From contig JAGVWH010000017.1 of assembly GCA_018304365.1 (NCBI GenBank), forward strand, positions 1-9,614: a DNA stretch of 9,614 nt. Direction: 5' to 3'. A model generated the notes under the pieces. The model was not told the origin of the DNA. It made no database searches and saw only the letters and a list, made by a program, of their open reading frames with translations. A program made the position numbers and the translations under genes. Positions 1-4,679 of the stretch are shown in pieces. The DNA comes from Nanobdellati archaeon. GTDB lineage: Archaea > Nanobdellota > Nanobdellia > UBA10117. Position 1 is the first letter of the stretch, and each line of letters begins with the position of its first letter.

Positions 1-294
1 ATTTGCTAAAGCTTTTAGCGGAGAAATATAAATGCAATAAACTTTATCTTCCAGTTCACCTTTTTCAGAGAGGTTTATGAGCTCGTTTAGAATAGATAAA
101 AAAGCAGTAAGAGTTTTACCGCTGCCAGTAGGAGCAGAAACTAAAATATTATTTCTGTTATGAATCTCTTTTACTGCAAATGTCTGCGGCGGCGAGAAAT
201 TCTTGAATTTCTTTTTGAACCAATCTCGAGTAACGGGATTAAGTAAGTCGTATATTTCTTCATCTGTATCTGGTTTCGTCTTGTAGTTTATCAT
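1..294 (-). CDS. Lhr-type superfamily 2 helicase, N-terminal fragment
   Basis: The first 98 residues of a gene that runs off the left edge. Lhr-type proteins are large ATP-dependent 3'-5' DNA/RNA helicases linked to repair and RNA metabolism. A Q-motif-like stretch (SPPQTFAV, about residues 34-41) is followed by motif I/Walker A (APTGSGKT, residues 54-61), which binds ATP, and then motif Ia (ISPLKALAN, residues 90-98) at the edge. The TAFLSILNEL segment after Walker A and the SPLKALAN form are typical of Lhr, more than of other DEAD/DEAH helicases. The ATG at 294 is the only usual start after an in-frame stop at 331-333. It lies 93 nt downstream of TyrRS on the same strand. The family call is good; the exact subfamily cannot be settled without the rest of the protein. 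Confidence 0.85.
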   Translation of the reverse strand, partial: MINYKTKPDTDEEIYDLLNPVTRDWFKKKFKNFSPPQTFAVKEIHNRNNILVSAPTGSGKTLTAFLSILNELINLSEKGELEDKVYCIYISPLKALAN

Positions 295-326
295 TTGAAT
301 GCGAGGCAGACGTTTAGGCGCTGGAC

Positions 327-336
327 ACTTTTAAGG
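327..336 (-). promoter_or_regulatory. Candidate TATA box for the Lhr-type helicase
   Basis: Reads CCTTAAAAGT on the minus strand, centred about 38 nt upstream of the helicase ATG. This is further than the 25-29 nt seen at other starts here, so transcription from it would give a short leader of roughly 12 nt. It is weak evidence, because the gene could also be read through from TyrRS. Confidence 0.35.
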
Positions 337-380
337 CTTCGCTATAGAACTCTGTTATAGTATTACTTATGGAACTCAAA

Positions 381-400
381 GAAAATCTTATGAGATTTTC
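381..400. repeat. 8-bp perfect inverted repeat at the TyrRS stop codon
   Basis: GAAAATCT, a TATG spacer, then AGATTTTC. The repeat covers the TyrRS stop codon (388-390, minus strand). On the minus strand the 3' arm is followed by TTTGAG, so a weak terminator or mRNA 3'-end hairpin is possible. There is no long T run, so the terminator role is only a suggestion. Confidence 0.4.
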
Positions 401-1305
401 AATATCTTTCCTATCGGCTCAAGAACATCTACTAATGCATCTGCTACACCAGATTTCAAATCTGCTGGATGCAACTTTCCAGATATGTATGCCTGTTCAA
501 GTTCGTCATAATTTGAGAACTGCAAATTTCCACCGAATTTATCTGGACGTACGATTTTGAAAAAGCCAGTTAGATTTGGAAATACAATTAATTGCGCTAT
601 TTGCATTACTGGATTATCTTTTATTATTTCTGCAGGAGAATCTATAACCGAAATCATTGAGCCTTGGACAGATGAGCTCATTTTTCCAGCACCTTTAAGA
701 CTTGAAATTAAAGGAGTATGAATTGCAACAATAGGTTTGTAATTTATTAACGAAAGTGTTTCTCTGGCGAGCATCTGGACTTTTCTTTGCTCCATTCCAC
801 CCAAACCAACATCTACTTTGAGAGCTTTCATATCGGCTGTTTGCATTACTGGATAAATCATCTGTGAAATTGTTGCGTTATCTATGTCTCTTGCTATTTC
901 AGTCATACTTCTTAATCCTCGTTTTAACGTAGTCTGTAATGAGATATCTAAAACGTCATTCCAGTAATTTTTATCATATTGGAAACTTGAACCTTTTACA
1001 AATTCAGCATTTAGTCCAATTGCTTTGATAGCTTTCTCCCAGATTTTACATTGCTCATTAATAAATTTCCAGTCGCCTTTTTTGTTCAAATAAGCGTGCA
1101 CGTCTGCCAGTAATATTTTAACTTTGAAACCAGCTTCCTGCAAGTCTTTTAGTTTTGTAATTGTAACCATATGTCCGAGATGCAAAGGACCGCTTGGTTC
1201 ATAACCGCAATAAACAACAGGTGCTTTTTTCTTTCGTAAATCTTCAAGCTCACTTTCCTTGATTATTTCAACTGTATTGCGTTTAATTAATTCAAGTTTA
1301 TTCAT
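388..1305 (-). CDS. tyrS: Tyrosyl-tRNA synthetase, archaeal type, with an apparent internal deletion
   Basis: A 305-aa class I synthetase that charges tRNA-Tyr in the cytoplasm. The HIGH-type signature is HLGH within EPSGPLHLGH (about residues 36-45). The KMSSS loop is in GAGKMSSS (about residues 208-215). GGMEQRK and YPVMQTADM mark the tyrosine pocket, with the conserved Tyr32 and the Asp of TADM. The C-terminal domain keeps DKFGG and LHPADL, the anticodon-side motifs of archaeal TyrRS. It ends in LEPIGKILKIS, a normal end. Oddity: after DSPAEI (residue about 227) the chain goes straight to IKDNPVMQ, whereas the family has about 15 more residues there including an A-(Y/F)-C-P loop. The reading frame stays open. 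The gene is divergent from the pseudouridine synthase and starts 28 nt from a TATA box. It is TyrRS and not TrpRS because of GGMEQRK and the pocket residues. Confidence 0.95.
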   Translation of the reverse strand: MNKLELIKRNTVEIIKESELEDLRKKKAPVVYCGYEPSGPLHLGHMVTITKLKDLQEAGFKVKILLADVHAYLNKKGDWKFINEQCKIWEKAIKAIGLNAEFVKGSSFQYDKNYWNDVLDISLQTTLKRGLRSMTEIARDIDNATISQMIYPVMQTADMKALKVDVGLGGMEQRKVQMLARETLSLINYKPIVAIHTPLISSLKGAGKMSSSVQGSMISVIDSPAEIIKDNPVMQIAQLIVFPNLTGFFKIVRPDKFGGNLQFSNYDELEQAYISGKLHPADLKSGVADALVDVLEPIGKILKIS

Positions 1306-1312
1306 GTATAAG

Positions 1313-1321
1313 GTTTATATT
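1313..1321 (+). promoter_or_regulatory. TATA box of the pseudouridine synthase gene
   Basis: GTTTATATT centred about 27 nt upstream of the ATG at 1344, which fits leaderless transcription. No Shine-Dalgarno sequence precedes the start. It lies between the TyrRS start codon and the TyrRS TATA box, so the two promoters interlock. Confidence 0.65.
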
Positions 1322-1328
1322 CTATCAA

Positions 1329-1337
1329 TTATAAAAG
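1329..1337 (-). promoter_or_regulatory. TATA box of TyrRS
   Basis: CTTTTATAA on the minus strand, preceded by AAG, centred about 28 nt upstream of the TyrRS ATG at 1305. It is only 7 bp from the opposing TATA box at 1313-1321. Start-site spacing again implies a leaderless mRNA. Confidence 0.65.
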
Positions 1338-1343
1338 CTTTTT

Positions 1344-2108
1344 ATGCGACTGCAAGTTTATTTGGCAAGAAGCGGCTATGGCTCAAGGCGAAAATGCGAA
1401 GATCTAATCAGAGAAGGCAGAGTCAGGGTAAATAGTTTTGTTGCTACTTTGGGAATGAAAGTTACCGAAAATGATAAAGTAGAACTTGATGGGCATATAG
1501 TTTCAAAAACTGATAAGAAAATTTATGTTATGCTAAATAAACCCCGTGATTATTTAGTATCCAAAGGCGACGAGAGAGGACGAAAAACTGTTTTTGATTT
1601 ACTCACTATGGATGATGATATTAAAAAAAGTCTATTTAGTGTCGGCAGATTAGATTTTGATACAACTGGTTTATTATTATTTACAAATGACGGCTTGTTC
1701 GCACATAAACTTGCACATCCGAGAGGAGATATAGAAAAAACTTATGTCGCAAAAATAAGAGGAATTATTAATCGTCCAGCTATGGCGAAACTTCGCAGAG
1801 GTTTAAGAGTGCCAATAAAATTCGGACATAGAGTTGGAAATTATAAAACAATGCCAGCAAAAGTCAGATTAATGAATAAAGGTAAAAGTTTTTCTATGCT
1901 CGAAATTGTAATAAAAGAGGGAAAGAAACGGCAGATACGACAAATGCTCAAAACAGTCGGCTTTCCAGTTATAAGTTTGCAGAGAATACAAATAGCTAAT
2001 CTTAGTTTAGGCAGATTAGAGCTCGGCAAGTGGCGCTATTTGAAAATAATCTGCTTACACCAATGCCCCAAGCTAATACAGGTACATCTATACCAAGCGG
2101 TTTTGTAA
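1344..2108 (+). CDS. RsuA/RluB-family pseudouridine synthase with an aberrant C-terminus
   Basis: A 254-aa enzyme that isomerises uridine to pseudouridine in RNA, most likely rRNA. Residues 1-55 are an S4 RNA-binding domain (YLARSGYGSRRKCEDLI). The catalytic motif is GRLDFDTTGLLLFTNDG (about 101-117), with Asp104 as the expected nucleophile. KEGKKRQIRQML and the final LGRLELGKWRYL are family signatures. This family is mainly bacterial, so an archaeal copy suggests ancient transfer from bacteria; this is inference. After WRYL (position 2042) homology stops. The last 21 residues, starting KIICLHQC, are the antisense of PheRS alpha codons, so the original tail seems lost. The core fold and active site look complete. 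It is transcribed from a TATA box shared in a 38-bp divergent region with TyrRS. The target uridine cannot be told from sequence. Confidence 0.9.
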   Translation: MRLQVYLARSGYGSRRKCEDLIREGRVRVNSFVATLGMKVTENDKVELDGHIVSKTDKKIYVMLNKPRDYLVSKGDERGRKTVFDLLTMDDDIKKSLFSVGRLDFDTTGLLLFTNDGLFAHKLAHPRGDIEKTYVAKIRGIINRPAMAKLRRGLRVPIKFGHRVGNYKTMPAKVRLMNKGKSFSMLEIVIKEGKKRQIRQMLKTVGFPVISLQRIQIANLSLGRLELGKWRYLKIICLHQCPKLIQVHLYQAVL

Positions 2109-3483
2109 CTTCCGGTCGTAAAATGCCAGCTCCAAAAATTTCTACCCATTTATTTAATTTAGGATGCCAGACGTGTGCTTCTACACTAGGTTCTGTAAAT
2201 GGGAAATAGCTTGGCTTAAATTTTATTTTATCTGAATTAGTAAACTTTTTTGCGAATTGCTCTAGTAAACCAAGGAGATTTTGGAAATTTACATTTTCTC
2301 CGATAATAAGACCTTCACACTGGTCAAATTCTGCTAAATGTGTTGCATCAATTTTTTCTGGCCGGAAAACTCGGCTAATTGCGAAATATGCTCCAGGATT
2401 TTTTACATCTTTGCTTGCAAGTGTTCTTGCAGATAAAGCAGTCCCTTGTGATCTGAGGATTAATCTGCCAGAAGCTTTTTCATTATAATCATATCTCCAT
2501 CCAGTACTTCCGGATTTTCCTCCAGTTTCGTGCGTACTCTTTACATTTTTGATTAATTGTTCGCTGTCATCAAGATTGCCGTACTTTGGCTCTTTAACGA
2601 AAAATACATCGTGTATTCCTCTTGCCGGATGATCTTGGGGCATATATAAAGCATCATTATTCCAAAATTCTGCTTCTACTAATGGACCAGACATTTCTTG
2701 AAATCCGAGACTAACTAATTCTTTTTTTACTTCATCCAGGAAAGCTCGATAAACTTGTTTTTTTCCACCATAAATTTTAGGTGTCGGAGCTTCAACATCA
2801 TAACGTCTAAATGAATGTTTCTCCCAGTCGCGTATTTTCTCAGGAGTAAGCTGTCCAATTCTAGATTCAGATGGCACTGCAGATATTATCCTCTTTGCTA
2901 ATTCGGTAGCAGCAAACGTTCTAATCTTTTTCTCTGTTAGTTTTGCTAAAGTTCTTTTGTTCAAATTTTCAAATATAGTTTTTTCGTTTGCTTTTAGCGA
3001 GCGTTCTTCAACTTCTATATTGGAAAGTTTTTTGAGCAAACTTTCTTCAGGCGTTTCCTGACTAAGAAGTTTAGCTCCATATTCAGTAATAGTAATTTTT
3101 CCATTTTCAAATTCAGCAAAATTATTCGCTTTGCAATAACCAAGCGCGACAGTAAATTCCTGTTTATCTAATCTCGCGTCTTTTACAATTTCATCAATAT
3201 ATTTTGGAGAGTTTTTGATCGCTTCTAGCAATCTTTTCTCAGGAAGTTTTTGTTTGATATATTTCTGTCCTAATTCAGTAAGAGAAACATATCTATAAGT
3301 TTTTTCTTCGACCGTAACTAAATCTTTATTTTGAAGCCACAAGCCAGCTCTCGAAACAGCACTCTCCTGAAGCATAGATTTATTTGCGATATCTTCGATT
3401 GTAGCCGAGCCTTTAGTTAGAACTTTTAATACTACTATCTCAGCATCCTGTAATGTTTCAGCTATTTTCTTGACGTCTGTCAT
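2002..3483 (-). CDS. pheS: Phenylalanyl-tRNA synthetase alpha subunit, archaeal type, C-terminus altered
   Basis: A 493-aa catalytic subunit of the alpha2-beta2 class II enzyme that charges tRNA-Phe. The N-terminal 150 residues or so are winged-helix-like modules typical of archaeal/eukaryotic PheRS alpha (AEIVVLKVL, TELGQKYI, TEYGAKLL). The catalytic core has MPQDHPARGIHD, then motif 2 (FRPEKIDATHLAEFDQCEG, about 360-380) and motif 3 (AWGIGVSRL, about 471-479) with its Arg. The expected helix after motif 3 is missing: residues 480-493 (FSNSATCRALICLN) are read from the antisense of the pseudouridine synthase gene, and about 25-30 family residues are lost. ATG 3483 is preferred over an in-frame TTG at 3489 because the TATA box is 28 nt upstream of the ATG. 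The beta subunit gene is not in this window. Confidence 0.93.
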   Translation of the reverse strand: MTDVKKIAETLQDAEIVVLKVLTKGSATIEDIANKSMLQESAVSRAGLWLQNKDLVTVEEKTYRYVSLTELGQKYIKQKLPEKRLLEAIKNSPKYIDEIVKDARLDKQEFTVALGYCKANNFAEFENGKITITEYGAKLLSQETPEESLLKKLSNIEVEERSLKANEKTIFENLNKRTLAKLTEKKIRTFAATELAKRIISAVPSESRIGQLTPEKIRDWEKHSFRRYDVEAPTPKIYGGKKQVYRAFLDEVKKELVSLGFQEMSGPLVEAEFWNNDALYMPQDHPARGIHDVFFVKEPKYGNLDDSEQLIKNVKSTHETGGKSGSTGWRYDYNEKASGRLILRSQGTALSARTLASKDVKNPGAYFAISRVFRPEKIDATHLAEFDQCEGLIIGENVNFQNLLGLLEQFAKKFTNSDKIKFKPSYFPFTEPSVEAHVWHPKLNKWVEIFGAGILRPEVTKPLGIDVPVLAWGIGVSRLFSNSATCRALICLN

Positions 3484-3507
3484 AATCAAATATTATTTAA
3501 GTCCAAG

Positions 3508-3515
3508 TTATAAAA
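3508..3515 (-). promoter_or_regulatory. TATA box of PheRS alpha
   Basis: TTTTATAA on the minus strand, centred 28 nt upstream of the PheRS alpha ATG at 3483. It is formed by the last sense codon and the TAA stop of the small upstream gene, so the two genes are separated by only 24 nt but appear to have independent promoters. Confidence 0.6.
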
Positions 3516-3669
3516 TTAACTTATGTATAGAATATAAAAATACATTAGATAAAATGATAATATCTTTTATACCTTTAGTAATATCTTCGAGTAACTCTGT
3601 ATCTATTTTCTTTAGTTTTTTTAATTCGCTATATTCTTTTTTAGATATTGTAATGCTTTGTGAAGCCAT
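3508..3669 (-). CDS. Small protein of unknown function, 53 aa
   Basis: Begins MASQSITISKKEY and continues with a Lys/Glu/Leu/Ile-rich amphipathic stretch (SELKKLKKIDTELLEDI). The first part, a short beta-like segment ITIS then KKEYSELKKL, resembles small archaeal antitoxin-like proteins, but no toxin gene is next to it, so this is only a resemblance. The last 18 residues are hydrophobic (IIILSNVFLYSIHKLIL) and unlike the usual ends of such proteins. Support for a real gene: an ATG with a TATA-like box 26 nt upstream, the same spacing as neighbouring genes, and placement on the coding strand in an otherwise empty gap between tRNA-Ile and PheRS alpha. I cannot assign a function. Confidence 0.5.
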   Translation of the reverse strand: MASQSITISKKEYSELKKLKKIDTELLEDITKGIKDIIILSNVFLYSIHKLIL

Positions 3670-3690
3670 AAGTATATGTATGTAGTGTAG

Positions 3691-3698
3691 TATTAAAT
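3691..3698 (-). promoter_or_regulatory. TATA-like box of the small 53-aa gene
   Basis: ATTTAATA on the minus strand (in CCATTTAATAC), centred about 26 nt upstream of the ATG at 3669 and just downstream of the tRNA-Ile 3' end. Spacing matches the other promoters; the sequence is a weaker match. Confidence 0.4.
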
Positions 3699-3705
3699 GG
3701 TTTAG

Positions 3706-3860
3706 TGGGCCCGGGGAGATTTGAACTTCCGACCTCTGCCTTTCTAATTTCTACAGACACCTTAGGAAATCTTTTCTTTGGGTGCCTGGGCGCCTTTCTT
3801 TTTACGAAAAGAAAGGATGCCATATCAGAGCAGCGCTCTACCAGGCTAAGCTACGGACCC
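3706..3860 (-). tRNA. tRNA-Ile (GAU) with an 81-nt intron at 37/38
   Basis: Exon 1 is 3860-3823 and exon 2 is 3741-3706; joined length is 74 nt. The acceptor stem GGGTCCG/CGGGCCC has one G-U pair and the discriminator is A; CCA is not encoded. The D stem is GCTT/GAGC and the anticodon stem CTGCT/GGCAG. The loop CTGATA plus A from exon 2 gives anticodon GAU, which decodes isoleucine AUC/AUU. The T arm is GGAAG-TTCAAAT-CTCCC, with one A-C mismatch. The overall form GGGYCCGUAGCUYAGCCUGG is that of archaeal tRNA-Ile. Splicing is expected by the archaeal endonuclease at a bulge-helix-bulge-like fold (see the intron entry). A TATA-like box lies 27 nt upstream. Confidence 0.92.
3742..3822 (-). other. 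Intron of tRNA-Ile, with splice motif and internal hairpins
   Basis: Exon CTGA pairs with intron TTAG in a 4-bp central helix including a G-U pair. It is flanked by 3-nt bulges TAT (3824-3822) and AAA (3743-3741), each cut after its second base, as expected for archaeal tRNA splicing. The helix on the intron side of the TAT bulge is not obvious, so the motif may be of the relaxed type. Inside, CCTTTCTTTT and AAAAGAAAGG form a perfect 10-bp stem around a CGTA loop (3792-3815), and CAGGCACC/GGTGTCTG form an 8-bp stem with one G-U pair (arms 3781-3788 and 3754-3761). No protein is encoded. Confidence 0.8.
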
Positions 3861-3883
3861 TATGGTTTAATTTTATTGAGACG

Positions 3884-3891
3884 TTTTTAAG
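3884..3891 (-). promoter_or_regulatory. TATA box of tRNA-Ile
   Basis: CTTAAAAA on the minus strand, followed by CGTC, centred about 27 nt upstream of the mature 5' end at 3860. This spacing suggests transcription starting at or near the first tRNA base. It shares the 11-mer TTAAAAACGTC with the aRF1 promoter. Confidence 0.55.
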
Positions 3892-3900
3892 TTTAGCGTA

Positions 3901-3974
3901 TGGACTGAGTGGGATTTGAACCCACGGCCTCTTCGTTGCGAACGAAGCGTTCTACCGGACTGAACTATCGGAGC
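3901..3974 (-). tRNA. tRNA-Ala (CGC) with a disrupted 5' acceptor strand, probably non-functional as read
   Basis: Everything but the 5' end is normal: D stem GTTC/GAAC, anticodon stem CTTCG/CGAAG with loop TTCGCAA (anticodon CGC, alanine codon GCG), T arm GTGGG-TTCAAAT-CCCAC, discriminator A. The 3' acceptor strand TCAGTCC has U70, as expected for the G3-U70 pair that marks tRNA-Ala. The 5' strand here is GCTCCGA, which mismatches at positions 2, 3 and 5, where something like GGGCTGA is required. The bases from about 3970 onward are instead coding sequence of the neighbouring metallo-beta-lactamase gene. So the first five tRNA bases and the promoter appear to be lost at this point. Identity is certain enough; function is doubtful. 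Confidence 0.8.
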
Positions 3975-4647
3975 AGTTGCGAGAGCAAAACAATTTGGAG
4001 TTAAAGCAAGTAAAACTGATATAATTTTTGTTTCGCATCATCATTTAGATCACTCTAATGATTTGAATGCAGTCATAGATGCAATGACGCTTGGCGGTAT
4101 ACAAAAACGCGGAATATTGATTTCAACTCCAACTACAATAGATGGAACTGGCGACGATGGCCCTATTTTATTAAAAGCTTATAGAAATTTCTTGAATGAA
4201 ACGCGTATTTTAAAAACTGGCGAATCGGTGCAAATAGACAATTTAAAATTTATAGCAACACCTGCAGAGCACGATATTGAATACTGCAATGGATTGAAAC
4301 TCGAAACGCCGAAATTTACTTTGTCTTATGTTGGAAATACAGCTCCTATTATAGATAAACTCATAGAAGCGCATTCTAATTCAGATATACTAATAATGGA
4401 TGTCTTAAAACCAGGGAAAGAGAAGTGGAAAACTCATTTTTGCACTCAGGATGCAATAAATTTAACAAGTAAAATCAAGCCGAAATTAGCCATAATAACT
4501 CATTTTGGAGCTAAAATGCTTCGCCAGAAGCCAGTTTATGAAGCAAGAGAAATACAAAGACAAACCAATATACGCACATTAGCGGCTCAGGATGGTATGC
4601 ATATAGACCTTGCCGAATTCAAATCTACTCAAAAAACACTCGCCTAA
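3970..4647 (+). pseudogene. Metallo-beta-lactamase-fold hydrolase lacking its 5' end
   Basis: An open frame from 3964, in which family similarity starts at GAVARAKQFG (3970) and no ATG, GTG or TTG occurs before the metal motif. The zinc site motif HxHxDH is seen as HHHLDH (4036-4053), followed by a likely third-ligand His in TPAEHDIE, an Asp in ILIMDVLKPG, and a final His in IITHFGAKM. The C-terminus (YEAREIQRQTNIRTLAAQDGMHIDL) is complete. This is the ribonuclease Z/PhnP-like branch of archaeal MBL proteins; the substrate is unknown. The N-terminal 50-60 residues with the first beta strands, and the start codon and promoter, are missing exactly where tRNA-Ala is also cut. A TTG at 4063 lies after the metal motif and is unlikely to give an active enzyme. 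Either a deletion-made pseudogene or an assembly join. Confidence 0.8.
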
Positions 4648-4650
4648 ATT

Positions 4651-4659
4651 CTTAAAAAT
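4651..4659 (+). promoter_or_regulatory. TATA box of ValRS
   Basis: CTTAAAAAT centred 25 nt upstream of the ValRS ATG at 4680, in the 32-nt gap after the metallo-beta-lactamase stop codon. It supports leaderless transcription of ValRS independent of the damaged upstream gene. Confidence 0.6.
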
Positions 4660-4679
4660 CAGTAGATTGTGATAAATGT

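Noticed and set aside
342..360. Imperfect inverted repeat CTATAG...TTATAG as an operator
   Set aside because: The arms are only 5-6 bp, A/T-rich and likely by chance; no gene start sits close to it.
369..560. Plus-strand open frame encoding 63 aa
   Set aside because: It lies antisense to the 3' end of TyrRS, has no promoter and no recognisable protein.
3792..3815. 10-bp hairpin as an intrinsic terminator
   Set aside because: It lies inside the tRNA-Ile intron and has no T run after it; it is better explained as intron structure.
3641..3890. Open frames on both strands across the tRNA-Ile gene, 60 and 61 aa
   Set aside because: They are translations of the tRNA and its intron; the structured RNA explains the sequence fully.
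3901..3974. Split tRNA or tRNA half, as in Nanoarchaeum
   Set aside because: The break is at acceptor position 5, not at the anticodon, and there is no linker helix; the adjoining bases are plain MBL coding sequence.
3901..3990. Integration site in a tRNA gene
   Set aside because: Integrases usually rebuild the 3' end of a tRNA; here the 5' end is altered, and no integrase or second copy of the tRNA end is present.
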